DNA of 64,000 nt from Algoriphagus faecimaris. GTDB taxonomy: Bacteria; Bacteroidota; Bacteroidia; Cytophagales; Cyclobacteriaceae. Below, one piece after another: positions 8,393-16,915 of this stretch (within the stretch, counting starts at the first letter, position 1; every line of letters begins with the position of its first letter). Both the position numbers and the translations under genes were made by a program. The stretch is taken from contig NZ_FNAC01000022.1 in assembly GCF_900101705.1 (NCBI RefSeq), positions 1 through 64,000 of the forward strand. Reading direction: 5' to 3'. The notes beneath the pieces were generated by a model. The model was not told the DNA's origin. It saw nothing but the letters and a program-made list of their open reading frames with translations, and made no database searches.

Positions 8393-10168
8393 ATGAATGT
8401 CACCGCTATCGATTGGGCTATCATTGCTGCCTTTTTCGTTGTCTCATTATTGATTGGATTATTTACCTCCAAAAAAGCCGGTTCCTCTGCCAAAGAATTT
8501 TTTCTCTCTGGTAGAAATATGCCATGGTGGCTACTCGGTGTATCTATGGTGGCTACTACATTCTCTGCGGATACACCCAATTTGGTGACGGATATCGTTC
8601 GGAAAAACGGAGTAGCGGGCAATTGGGCTTGGTGGGCATTTTTGCTCACGGGTATGCTCACGGTATTTGTCTACGCCAAACTCTGGAGAAGATCCGAGGT
8701 GACTACCGATTTGGAGTTTTACGAATTACGGTATTCAGGCAAAGGCGCGGCTTTTTTGCGTGCATTTAGAGCGATCTATCTCGGGGTATTTTTCAATGTG
8801 GTCATCATGGCTACGGTTTCCCTGGCTGCGATCAAAATCGGCGGAGTAATGCTAGGTCTGAGTCCTGTAGAGACATTATTGATTGCCTCAGTCGTCACGG
8901 TAGTTTATAGCTCATTGGGAGGTCTCAAGGGGGTTTTGCTTACTGATTTCTTTCAGTTTTTCATTGCTATGATAGGGGCTTTTGGAGCTGCGTATTATAT
9001 TTTGGATTTACCGGAAATCGGAAGCTTGCAAAACTTACTCACTCATGAAAATGTAGCCGATAAATTAGACTTTATCCCTGATTTCCAAGACCCCAATGTG
9101 TACGTTCCTCTCTTTATATTGCCAATCGCCATTCAATGGTGGGCTACTTGGTATCCGGGTGCTGAGCCTGGTGGTGGTGGCTACATCGCGCAGCGTATGC
9201 TTTCGGCCAAGGATGAACGAAATGCAATTGGAGCCACACTATTTTTCAATATTGCTCACTATGCCTTACGCCCTTGGCCTTGGATCATCATTGCCCTTTC
9301 CTCACTGATTATTTTCCCTAATATTTCAGATATGCAAGCGGCCTTTCCTGATGTGGCGGTGGATAAACTTGGGGATGATTTGGGCTATCCTGCCATGTTG
9401 ACCTTTTTGCCCACCGGCCTACTTGGTATTGTACTGGCATCTTTGATAGCAGCGGTCATGTCCACGCTATCCACACACCTCAATTGGGGTTCATCCTATA
9501 TCGTAAATGATTTCTACCTGCGATTTATCAAGCCGGAAGCCGAGGATAAGGAATTAGTAGCTGTGGGCCGGATTTCTACCGTTGTACTGATGGTTTTGTC
9601 GGCTTTTTTAGCCTTGGCTTTATCCTCAGCTCTTGATGCTTTTAATATTTTGCTACAAATCGGAGCTGGAACCGGATTGATATTCATTCTACGTTGGTTC
9701 TGGTGGCGTATCAATGCCTACACAGAAATTTCCGCCATGGCCATTTCTTTTGTAGTAGCGATTTTCTTTGAGGTAATCAATCCCAAGGTCAATTGGATCA
9801 TGATCCCAGAAAACCAAGCTTACCTCAAGCTCGTCTATTCTGTATCTATCACTACGGTTGGTTGGTTATTAGTGACCTTTTTGACACGTCCTGAAAAAGA
9901 CGAGGTGCTCCTTAGCTTTTATCGCAAAGTCTATCCTGCAGCCTATGGTTGGAAAAAAGTGTTGGATCGCTATCCAGAGGAAAAACAAACCGTCGGAAGT
10001 CTTCCCAAAGAAATTGGATTGATGCTCGTGGGTTCGATAATGGTTTATGCAGCACTATTTGCCACCGGTTTTTGGATTTACGGAGAAGTACTCGGCGGAG
10101 TCATCGCCACTGTAGTTGCTCTTGCCGGAGGCATAATCATCATCAAATCCTGGAAAAATCTCCGTTAA
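8393..10168 (+). CDS. Sodium:solute symporter (SSS family)
   Basis: A 591-residue inner-membrane transporter of the SSS family, which couples sodium influx to uptake of sugars, amino acids or similar solutes. Repeated hydrophobic segments run from IDWAIIAAFFVVSLLIGLFT near residue 7 to the C-terminal pair beginning around residue 540. Family features include KEFFLSGRNMPWWLLGVSM, VVYSSLGGLKGVLLTDFFQF and GGGGYIAQRMLSAKDE. The start is ATG 8393. Its stop overlaps the converging gldD stop by four bases. The divergent neighbour is a sugar-kinase-like phosphotransferase, hinting at a carbohydrate substrate, which sequence alone does not prove. Confidence 0.9.
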   Translation: MNVTAIDWAIIAAFFVVSLLIGLFTSKKAGSSAKEFFLSGRNMPWWLLGVSMVATTFSADTPNLVTDIVRKNGVAGNWAWWAFLLTGMLTVFVYAKLWRRSEVTTDLEFYELRYSGKGAAFLRAFRAIYLGVFFNVVIMATVSLAAIKIGGVMLGLSPVETLLIASVVTVVYSSLGGLKGVLLTDFFQFFIAMIGAFGAAYYILDLPEIGSLQNLLTHENVADKLDFIPDFQDPNVYVPLFILPIAIQWWATWYPGAEPGGGGYIAQRMLSAKDERNAIGATLFFNIAHYALRPWPWIIIALSSLIIFPNISDMQAAFPDVAVDKLGDDLGYPAMLTFLPTGLLGIVLASLIAAVMSTLSTHLNWGSSYIVNDFYLRFIKPEAEDKELVAVGRISTVVLMVLSAFLALALSSALDAFNILLQIGAGTGLIFILRWFWWRINAYTEISAMAISFVVAIFFEVINPKVNWIMIPENQAYLKLVYSVSITTVGWLLVTFLTRPEKDEVLLSFYRKVYPAAYGWKKVLDRYPEEKQTVGSLPKEIGLMLVGSIMVYAALFATGFWIYGEVLGGVIATVVALAGGIIIIKSWKNLR

Positions 10169-10743
10169 TTATCAAATTTGACCGAATTCATCAGGTGGGC
10201 CATGTCCACCTTGATGTATTCGATTACGGGAGCGAGGGAGTCATTTTTCATCGCCGTATTGAAGTATAGCGCTCCTCTCAAAAAGTGATCCGTGGAGTCT
10301 GTCACAAAAAACTGAAACTGCGTAGGGACCTCACCGGTCAACTCCGCCACAACTCCAGTATATCCATTGGGAGTCAGCAATACCGCCTCTTCTATGCCAT
10401 AGGCTTTGATCTGATGCTGCGCTGTCAGCTTAAAAGCATCTGTGGCAAGCGTCCTGAAATCAACATTTTGTTCACCGATGGCTTTATAAGTCAAATGAAC
10501 CTTAGCGCCAAAATCTTCATAGTTGAGATTGATCCAATATTTTTCTTGGGGATTGAAAGAATCAAGCTCTACGGTACTATGCTGTGAATATTCCAACTCA
10601 TAGGGAAACTCTCCTTCTAATTCCAAAAATTGATGGGGGGGAAGGTCTATCCTATTATATCCGGGAGGCTTGGGTAGATATGCTTTTTCACAAGCCATAC
10701 AAAAAATCAACAGTAGGAAAGATAGTCTTAGAAAATACTTCAT
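10165..10743 (-). CDS. gldD: Gliding motility lipoprotein GldD
   Basis: A 192-residue lipoprotein. The signal peptide MKYFLRLSFLLLIF leads to a lipobox ending in C18 (FCMAC). The mature N-terminus YLPKPPGYNRIDLPPHQF is the recognisable GldD signature. In Flavobacterium johnsoniae GldD is one of the proteins required for gliding and is linked to the GldKLMN/type IX secretion machinery; its molecular role is not well defined. Orthologs also occur in non-gliding Bacteroidota. No other gld genes lie nearby. It is a single gene, converging with the symporter with a four-base overlap of stops. Confidence 0.9.
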   Translation of the reverse strand: MKYFLRLSFLLLIFCMACEKAYLPKPPGYNRIDLPPHQFLELEGEFPYELEYSQHSTVELDSFNPQEKYWINLNYEDFGAKVHLTYKAIGEQNVDFRTLATDAFKLTAQHQIKAYGIEEAVLLTPNGYTGVVAELTGEVPTQFQFFVTDSTDHFLRGALYFNTAMKNDSLAPVIEYIKVDMAHLMNSVKFDN

Positions 10744-10819
10744 GGGGTAAAATTACAATTCGAATTTGATATGAATACTGAAACACCGAAATTTAAGCAA
10801 CAAACTAAATAACAGTGAT

Positions 10820-11350
10820 ATGAAAAGAAAATTGGATACCCTTTTGAAAGTCCTATTCTCAGGACTAATGGTGTTTGCTTTTGCCACAGCCTCTGCACAG
10901 ACGACTATGGAAGAGTTTATGGCCAAATGGGAAAACAGCAAGCAGTTTACAATAGATGTATTGAATAAAATGCCAGATTCGGGAATGGACTATAAAACAG
11001 ACCCGGAGGCGATGACCTTCAAAGAACAAATTCATCATATTGGTTCTGCAGTCGCGGGTATTTCTCAAGGATACCTTATGGGACAAGACCCTGGCTTCAG
11101 CATAGACTTGGCTTCGGCTAGTAAGGCTGAGTTGGCGGATTATGTGGGGAAATGTTTTGATTATGCAGCAGCTACGATGAAAGCTTTGCCAGCTGATAAG
11201 GCGGGAGAGGTAATCGAGGTTTTCGGAAATCAAGTGAGCAGAAGACAAGTCATGGCTCTTTTAATGGACCACAGTACACACCATAGAGGTGCTGCGATAG
11301 CCTACCTTCGCGCCAATGGCGTCACACCTCCTGCCTTTGTAGGATTTTAA
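10820..11350 (+). CDS. Exported DinB-family protein
   Basis: A 176-residue protein with an N-terminal signal peptide (LLKVLFSGLMVFAFATASAQ, cleavage likely after ASA) followed by a DinB/YfiT-like four-helix bundle. Candidate metal-binding histidines lie in KEQIHHIGSAVAG and in DHSTHHRGAAIAYLRANG, the usual first-helix and third-helix positions. DinB members are divalent-metal proteins, often thiol-transferases, and most are cytoplasmic; an exported one is less usual. The function is unknown. It is monocistronic, with a strong hairpin terminator just after its stop codon. Confidence 0.82.
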   Translation: MKRKLDTLLKVLFSGLMVFAFATASAQTTMEEFMAKWENSKQFTIDVLNKMPDSGMDYKTDPEAMTFKEQIHHIGSAVAGISQGYLMGQDPGFSIDLASASKAELADYVGKCFDYAAATMKALPADKAGEVIEVFGNQVSRRQVMALLMDHSTHHRGAAIAYLRANGVTPPAFVGF

Positions 11351-11360
11351 TTTATTTCTA

Positions 11361-11396
11361 AAAAAGGGCTGTTGAAAAATCAACAGCCCTTTTTTT
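11361..11396. terminator. Bidirectional rho-independent terminator
   Basis: A perfect 10-bp stem (GGGCTGTTGA / TCAACAGCCC) with an AAAA loop at 11366-11389, flanked by an A-run on the left and a T-run on the right. It sits between converging genes and can serve both strands: the DinB gene and the kynurenine operon. Confidence 0.92.
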
Positions 11397-12003
11397 ATTC
11401 TCTTATCCAGCCTACTTTATCAGCTATAGGTTCTCGCTTGCCGGTTGGCCACCTATCAGAAGCGGGCTTTGCTACGTAGAAAAAGCCCATCAGCATATCT
11501 TCACCTTCTAGACCAAAGTCCTCTCTCGCCTCTGGCCAAAAAGTCGGTCCACCCGTACCCCAATATGCAGCTAAACCATAAGCAGAGGCAGTCAAATACA
11601 TGTTTTGAACAGCCATGGAAACCGCTGCTATTTCTTCCATCACAGGAATCCCTGAATTTTCGGTTCGCTTCATTAGGATTGCGATCACATGAGAAGCCTT
11701 TAATGGGTTTTCTTTAAACTTTTGATACGTAGCTTCGATAAATGGAGTCCCATTTTTCGCTGCTCTGCTCTTGTACATTTCTGCCTGATAGTTGGCAAAT
11801 TTTTTCAAGCCTTCTCCCGTGTAGACGATAAATCTCCAAGGCTGAGTCAACTTGTGAGTAGGAGCCCAGTTGGCGTTTTCCAGCATTTCTTCTATGACGG
11901 AGTCGTCGACAGGGTCATTTTCTTTAAACTGTGCCACAAACATGGAACGACGCCCACGAATAATTTTGGTCACTTCTTCGATATTGAAATCGGGTTTTTC
12001 CAT
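11395..12003 (-). CDS. Nitroreductase-family protein
   Basis: A 202-residue FMN-binding nitroreductase-fold enzyme, expected to reduce nitro, quinone or enone compounds with NAD(P)H as a dimer. Family features are the N-terminal IIRGRRSMFVAQF (arginine-rich FMN phosphate site), NANWAPTHKLTQPWRFIVYT, AVSMAVQNMYLTASAYGLA and the C-terminal GKREP. It is close to the YdjA-type subgroup. It starts 15 bases after the kmo stop on the same strand, so it is probably the last gene of the haaO-kynU-kmo operon. A link to kynurenine metabolism is suggested only by position. Confidence 0.85.
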   Translation of the reverse strand: MEKPDFNIEEVTKIIRGRRSMFVAQFKENDPVDDSVIEEMLENANWAPTHKLTQPWRFIVYTGEGLKKFANYQAEMYKSRAAKNGTPFIEATYQKFKENPLKASHVIAILMKRTENSGIPVMEEIAAVSMAVQNMYLTASAYGLAAYWGTGGPTFWPEAREDFGLEGEDMLMGFFYVAKPASDRWPTGKREPIADKVGWIRE

Positions 12004-12018
12004 AAATCAAATAGGGTT

Positions 12019-13371
12019 TTATACTGCTTTTGCAGTTTCCATTTTGTCGATAATATCCGAATAATCCAGCTTGTCCCAGTTTTCTGTGATAAGGGGGTCA
12101 GCCATTACTTTGTCCATAATAGCTTGTTGCAATTTGCCCTGTGCATAGGCCTCTGCATAGCCCATATCAGAAAAAGTCACCATCGAATACAAAGGAATCC
12201 AATCATTAGGATACAATTCATTAAGTCTAGCCTCAATCTTCTTTCTAAGGATAAATTTGGGGTCAGCCACTGAATCTCGCATTTCTACAAAATTTTCCAT
12301 GGCAAGCTGACAAATAGCATCCGTATCAGGCTTACGCTTCTTCTGAAATTTTTCGAAAACTAAGTCCCATGAATTCAATCCAAATTTGTCAATCAACTGA
12401 TTGAGCACATAACAATCCTCAAATCCACAATTCATTCCCTGACCGTAGAAAGGCACCATAGCATGCGAGGCATCACCAATCAACAAACTATGTCCCTGCA
12501 CCCAGGGATAGCATTCAATATTGATCAGTGCAGAGGTAGGATTCCTGAAAAACTCCTCTTTCAGATCTGGCATCAGTTGATAGGCGTCATCAAAATAAGA
12601 TCTGAATACTTGCTCCAAATCTGCCGGATCATTAATTTTTTCGAAACATACCTTAGTCCCCTCAAAAGGAAGGAAAAGTGTGCAGGTGAAAGACTTATCT
12701 GGGTTGGGCAATGCAATCAGCATAAACTTACCTCTAGGCCAGATATGGAGGGCATTGGGATCCATGGCAAATTCTCCCTCCACTGTAGCAGGAATCGTCA
12801 ATTCCTTGTATCCATGAGAAATATACTCTTGCTGATAATTGAATCGAATCTGCTTTTGCATGGCCAGTCTAAGGGATGAGTAAGCTCCGTCAGCTCCGAT
12901 AATTACAGGCGCTGTTAGCTTTTTAATTCCTTCTTTGTGCTCAAAGCTGATCTCTTGTGTACGGAAATCTACATCCACACATTTGTGCTCAAACTCGATT
13001 TCGGCACCTAATCGCTCGGCTTCTTCGGCTAGCAATTGATTGAATTTTCCCCGTGAAATAGAATAAATAGCCTGATCTTCTTTTCCATAGGAGATAAAAG
13101 TCGTCCCCCCATGCTCATCATGCACTTTTCGACCGTACATGGGTATAGCCAAAGGCATGACCTTATCTTTCAGGCCTACCTGTTCTAGACTTTTCCAGCC
13201 TCGATGACTCAAAGCCATATTGATGGACCTTCCACCTTCGAAATAGGGTGTTTTTCTTTTGTCAGGACGCTTGTCGTAGACAGTGACAGCTAGTCCTTGT
13301 TTTCTGAGATATATGGCCATGAGGGAGCCGATCAAACCGGCACCCAAAATGGTAATTTCGTTATTTTCCAT
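12019..13371 (-). CDS. kmo: Kynurenine 3-monooxygenase
   Basis: An FAD- and NADPH-dependent hydroxylase converting L-kynurenine to 3-hydroxykynurenine. The N-terminal Rossmann motif is ITILGAGLIGSLMAIYL; the second FAD motif is LLIGDASHAMVPFYGQGMNC; DKRPDKRK and GRSINMALSHRG are typical of KMO. About 450 residues from ATG 13371, matching the family; a GTG at 13389 would add six residues. The C-terminal roughly 60 residues are moderately hydrophobic but less clearly a membrane anchor than in eukaryotes. It follows kynU by 25 bases and precedes a nitroreductase by 15, in the order haaO-kynU-kmo. Confidence 0.95.
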   Translation of the reverse strand: MENNEITILGAGLIGSLMAIYLRKQGLAVTVYDKRPDKRKTPYFEGGRSINMALSHRGWKSLEQVGLKDKVMPLAIPMYGRKVHDEHGGTTFISYGKEDQAIYSISRGKFNQLLAEEAERLGAEIEFEHKCVDVDFRTQEISFEHKEGIKKLTAPVIIGADGAYSSLRLAMQKQIRFNYQQEYISHGYKELTIPATVEGEFAMDPNALHIWPRGKFMLIALPNPDKSFTCTLFLPFEGTKVCFEKINDPADLEQVFRSYFDDAYQLMPDLKEEFFRNPTSALINIECYPWVQGHSLLIGDASHAMVPFYGQGMNCGFEDCYVLNQLIDKFGLNSWDLVFEKFQKKRKPDTDAICQLAMENFVEMRDSVADPKFILRKKIEARLNELYPNDWIPLYSMVTFSDMGYAEAYAQGKLQQAIMDKVMADPLITENWDKLDYSDIIDKMETAKAV

Positions 13372-13396
13372 GAGGAGGTTGTTTCCCACGCTTTAT

Positions 13397-14683
13397 TTAA
13401 GCGAATTTTTTGAGGGATTGTTCCAAAATCTTTGCAAAGCGGAACACATCCATGTAGCTGTTGTATAGCGGGGTAGGAGCAAGGCGAATGACATTGGGAT
13501 TTCTCCAATCACCTACTACACCTTGCTGATACCATTCATCGAAGACGGCTTTTCCGCCACGATGAATCAGCAAAGATAGCTGACATCCCCTTTCACTAGG
13601 GTTTTCCGGAGTAATTATTTCCAAAATACCAGTACTGCCGCTGATTTCTTTGATTAGAAACTCCAAATACCCAGTCAATCGTTCACTTTTCTGACGTAGA
13701 CGCTGTATTCCAGCCTCTTGAAATATATCCAAGGAAGCCTGATGCGCAGCCAAAGCCAAGACATTAGAATTAGCCAACTGCCAGCCATCAGCTCCATACA
13801 TCGGAATAAATCCCTTTTCCATAAGAAAACGCTGCCCTTCATCATGTCCCCACCATCCTGCAAAGCGAAGTAAATCCGGGCGCTGAGCAAAGCGCTCATG
13901 AATGTAAATTCCAGACACATTCCCTGGTCCTGAGTTCATGTATTTGTAGCTACACCAAGTCGCAAAATCCACGTCCCAATCGTGAAGAGCCAAAGGGACA
14001 TTGCCGGCTGCATGTGCCAAATCAAAGCCTGCAAGGGCTCCCACTTCGTGAGCCGCTGCTGAAATAGCTTTCATATCAAACACTTGACCTGTATAATATT
14101 GTAATCCAGCCATATTGACCAAGGCGAGTTGCTCGCCCTGCTTTCGAATCTCCGCTAAAATATCTGCTGTCCTTAGGGTATGCTCTCCAGGTCTCGGATT
14201 GAGTTCTACAATCACATCATCAGGGTTCAAGCCATGATATTTGACTTGAGTCTCCAACATGTATTGATCGGAAGGAAAAGCTCCTTTCTCAATTATGATT
14301 TTAAATCGCTTAGCAGTAGGCCGGTAAAATGAAACCATCAGGAGATGTAAGTTGACCGTCAGGTTATTCATCGCCACCACTTCATGCTCATGGGTGCCTA
14401 GGATTTCCGCCAAAGCCGGTTTGGACTTTTTCCGAATATGGTACCAAGCGTCTTCTCCATGAAAATGTCCGTCCACAGCCAAGTTTGCCCAGTTACTTAA
14501 CTCCTTATCAATGTATTTCGAAACTGACTTGGGCTGTAAGCCTAGGGAATTACCACAGAAATAAATGGCTTCTTGACCATACACTTTTGGGAAAAAAAAC
14601 TGACTTCTAAAATGGGAAAGGGGATCCTCTCGGTCCATTCTCAATGCAAAATCCTCCGAAAATTCAAAATTCATCTCGCTCAT
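13397..14683 (-). CDS. kynU: Kynureninase
   Basis: A PLP enzyme cleaving 3-hydroxykynurenine (or kynurenine) to 3-hydroxyanthranilate (or anthranilate) plus alanine. 428 residues, normal length. FCGNSLGLQP near residue 45, FDLAHAAGNVPL near residue 222 and CSYKYMNSGPG with the expected Schiff-base lysine K247 are diagnostic. The start ATG 14683 lies 17 bases after the haaO stop. With kmo and haaO it completes kynurenine to 2-amino-3-carboxymuconate semialdehyde, which cyclises to quinolinate for NAD synthesis. No tryptophan dioxygenase or formamidase gene is in the window. Confidence 0.97.
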   Translation of the reverse strand: MSEMNFEFSEDFALRMDREDPLSHFRSQFFFPKVYGQEAIYFCGNSLGLQPKSVSKYIDKELSNWANLAVDGHFHGEDAWYHIRKKSKPALAEILGTHEHEVVAMNNLTVNLHLLMVSFYRPTAKRFKIIIEKGAFPSDQYMLETQVKYHGLNPDDVIVELNPRPGEHTLRTADILAEIRKQGEQLALVNMAGLQYYTGQVFDMKAISAAAHEVGALAGFDLAHAAGNVPLALHDWDVDFATWCSYKYMNSGPGNVSGIYIHERFAQRPDLLRFAGWWGHDEGQRFLMEKGFIPMYGADGWQLANSNVLALAAHQASLDIFQEAGIQRLRQKSERLTGYLEFLIKEISGSTGILEIITPENPSERGCQLSLLIHRGGKAVFDEWYQQGVVGDWRNPNVIRLAPTPLYNSYMDVFRFAKILEQSLKKFA

Positions 14684-14700
14684 GTATCGCTATCTATCTA

Positions 14701-15213
14701 CTACTTTTCCATGACAGTACCGCATTTTTTGCAGGTCCTGTTTTCCATATTGTTCCAAAAACGCTCCATAATCGGAGGCAGCTGATTGACTATGTCTGTG
14801 AGCTCTACATACTCTTCGTGGAGTAAGTTCCCACAATTTTCACAATGCCAGATAAAACCATCTTTCTCTCCGGCCCTTCGATAGCGCTCTACTACCAAAC
14901 CGACGGTATTGGCCGGCCGACGTGGTGAATGGGGTACTCTTGGAGGTAATAAAAAAATCTCCCCTTCTTTGATTTCAATATCTTTTGGCTTCCCATCCTC
15001 AATCACCTTGAGGACAATGTCTCCTTCCAGCTGATAAAAAAACTCTTCTCCTTCGTCGTAATGATAATCTTTACGGGAATTGGGTCCTCCTACGACCATG
15101 ATAATAAAATCATCATTTCCTTTGAATACCTGCTGATTTCCTACAGGAGGTTTCAGAAGATGTCTATTTTCATCAATCCAGGTTTTAAAATTAAAGGGTG
15201 AGCTCAAGGCCAT
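14701..15213 (-). CDS. haaO: 3-Hydroxyanthranilate 3,4-dioxygenase
   Basis: A cupin-fold, ferrous-iron enzyme that opens the ring of 3-hydroxyanthranilate to 2-amino-3-carboxymuconate semialdehyde. 170 residues. The iron ligands fit H51, E57 (HYDEGEEFF) and H95 (PRVPHSPRR). The bacterial-type second metal site is present as CENC (C124, C127) and CKKC (C161, C164). It is the first gene of the operon, so the promoter should lie in 15214-15325, shared with the divergent dipeptidase gene. I could not find a full consensus promoter there. Confidence 0.97.
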   Translation of the reverse strand: MALSSPFNFKTWIDENRHLLKPPVGNQQVFKGNDDFIIMVVGGPNSRKDYHYDEGEEFFYQLEGDIVLKVIEDGKPKDIEIKEGEIFLLPPRVPHSPRRPANTVGLVVERYRRAGEKDGFIWHCENCGNLLHEEYVELTDIVNQLPPIMERFWNNMENRTCKKCGTVMEK

Positions 15214-15325
15214 AGTATTTGTTTTTTTGGGTGAAAGGATCTTTCCCTGATAAAACTAATTTTCAACATAAAAGTATTAAAAAAGCCCCGTTTTTTTGAT
15301 TTACTTTGTTTAAAAGCCTACTCGA

Positions 15326-16306
15326 ATGCCATTACCTATCTTTGATCTGCATTGTGACCTGCTCTCTTATTTGGCAAAATTTGATGATACTGATCCTTTT
15401 GACCCAAAAGAAATAGCCTGTGCCGTCCCTCATCTTTTAAAAGGAAATGTAAAGGCTCAGGTAACTGCCATTTATACCGATGTCAGGGCTGATTCGATGA
15501 ACTTAGGGCTGAAGCAGGCAAATTTATTTGCTAAGCTAATCGAAAACTATCCCGAGACTTTTTATGCTTACGAGCCTGGAACAGCCTTTCAAAATGAAGG
15601 CATTGGGATTTTTGCAGCTATCGAAAACGCAGCTGGACTGGGGACAGAAAATGCCACTTGGAGTGAAATTTACCATCAATTCGATTGCATTGTAGAAAAA
15701 GTCGGTACTCTGGCTTATGTCAGTCTGACCCATCATACTGAAAACCGCTTTGGAGGAGGTAATTATACAGAAGGAGTCGGGCTGAAAGAGGATGGCAAAA
15801 AACTATTGGACCATCTATCCGGCAAAAAAATACCCATCGACCTCTCGCATACTTCAGATCTGCTGGCTGAGGGAATTTTAAACCATATCAATGCTCAAAA
15901 ACTCGATATTCCCGTGATTGCCAGTCATTCCAATTACCGCACTATCTGGAATCATAAACGTAACCTCAGTGATGAATTTGCCCAGGAAATCCTTCAGCGA
16001 AAGGGGATCATTGGGGTGAATTTCTTAAGGGCATTTTTGGACAATGACGTCCCTGAGCGGCTTTTTGAGCATATTCTACATGGATTTGAACTAGGTGGCG
16101 AGAATGCACAGTGCTTTGGGGCTGATTTCTTTTATACCAAAGATTTTCCTGATAAAAGCAGACACCCTTTTTATTTTCCTTTGGCAGAAAATGCTTCCAA
16201 GTATCCCTCCATCCTGTCTAGTCTTAGCGAGCAGCTGACTCCTTCTCATTTAGAAAGAGTGGCTTGGAAAAATCCTTTTGAGTTTTATAAAAACCTCCAC
16301 AGCTGA
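15326..16306 (+). CDS. Membrane-dipeptidase-family (M19) peptidase
   Basis: A 326-residue zinc dipeptidase of the M19 (renal dipeptidase) family, a TIM-barrel amidohydrolase. Zinc-site elements are FDLHCDLL at the N-terminus, a mid-protein Glu in FAAIENAAGLG, VSLTHHTENRFGGG, IDLSHTSD and ASHSNYR. No signal peptide is present, so it should be cytoplasmic and act on dipeptides or L,D-dipeptides. It is divergent from haaO. Its TGA overlaps the ATG of the next gene (TGATG), suggesting coupled expression with the thiamine-pyrophosphokinase-like protein. Confidence 0.92.
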   Translation: MPLPIFDLHCDLLSYLAKFDDTDPFDPKEIACAVPHLLKGNVKAQVTAIYTDVRADSMNLGLKQANLFAKLIENYPETFYAYEPGTAFQNEGIGIFAAIENAAGLGTENATWSEIYHQFDCIVEKVGTLAYVSLTHHTENRFGGGNYTEGVGLKEDGKKLLDHLSGKKIPIDLSHTSDLLAEGILNHINAQKLDIPVIASHSNYRTIWNHKRNLSDEFAQEILQRKGIIGVNFLRAFLDNDVPERLFEHILHGFELGGENAQCFGADFFYTKDFPDKSRHPFYFPLAENASKYPSILSSLSEQLTPSHLERVAWKNPFEFYKNLHS

Positions 16307-16914
16307 TGTCTTCTCACCATTTTGTAAAAGAACAGCAAGAACCTGCAGTCGTAATCTTAAACACTGATTCAGTACGGTTTGAGCAGGTAGCCCCACTTTT
16401 GGAGTGGGTTCCTACGGTTTTGGTTTGGCAAAACTGTCTGGATGATGTCCTAAGCTGGGGTGTAAAAATTGACGTCATACTGGCAGAAGAAGAATTCCAA
16501 AGAAAAAATCTTCAGCTCTTGGAGGAGCAGTACCCCATTCGGTTTTTGAGTACTACACCACAAAATGTAGTTTCAGATAGCTTGCATTATTTAAAGGCTT
16601 CCTCCCATAGCGCTGCTCATTTGGTAGGTTTTCAGCATACTGAGGTTTCACAGTTGGAGTCTTTTTTGGATTGGATGGACCTTACACTTTTAGAAGGGAA
16701 TTGGCGGTTTTACCCTGTAAAATCTAGGCATTTCAAAAAATGGTTTCCTAAATCCACAATAGAAATCTACGGAGAAGAAAAACTGCCGCTGGAAATCGAA
16801 AATTCAAATGGTAAACTTCTATTTCCCCTTTATTATGCTACCCTACTCGATGTCCCAGAAGGAATCACCGAGATCCAAGCACCAAAACTTTTTTGGATAG
16901 GGGAGAAGGTTTGA
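16306..16914 (+). CDS. Thiamine-pyrophosphokinase-like protein, catalytic motif degenerate
   Basis: A 202-residue protein starting MSSHHFVKEQQEPAVVILN, which resembles a Bacteroidota family annotated as thiamine pyrophosphokinase. The order fits: a Rossmann-like N-terminal half (LLEWVPTVLVWQNCLDDVL, then KIDVILAEEEF) and a beta-rich C-terminal domain. Genuine enzymes have an LxGDxDS-type motif where this protein has ILAEEEF, so the Asp ligands for Mg/ATP look lost. It may be inactive, bind another ligand, or be a lineage-specific paralog. The ATG overlaps the dipeptidase stop (TGATG). Family assignment is moderate; function is unknown. Confidence 0.6.
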   Translation: MSSHHFVKEQQEPAVVILNTDSVRFEQVAPLLEWVPTVLVWQNCLDDVLSWGVKIDVILAEEEFQRKNLQLLEEQYPIRFLSTTPQNVVSDSLHYLKASSHSAAHLVGFQHTEVSQLESFLDWMDLTLLEGNWRFYPVKSRHFKKWFPKSTIEIYGEEKLPLEIENSNGKLLFPLYYATLLDVPEGITEIQAPKLFWIGEKV

Positions 16915-16915
16915 T

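Noticed and set aside
15295..15312. Near-consensus promoter (TTACTTTG) ahead of the dipeptidase gene
   Set aside because: It deviates from TAnnTTTG at the second base and has no -33 element at a fitting distance.
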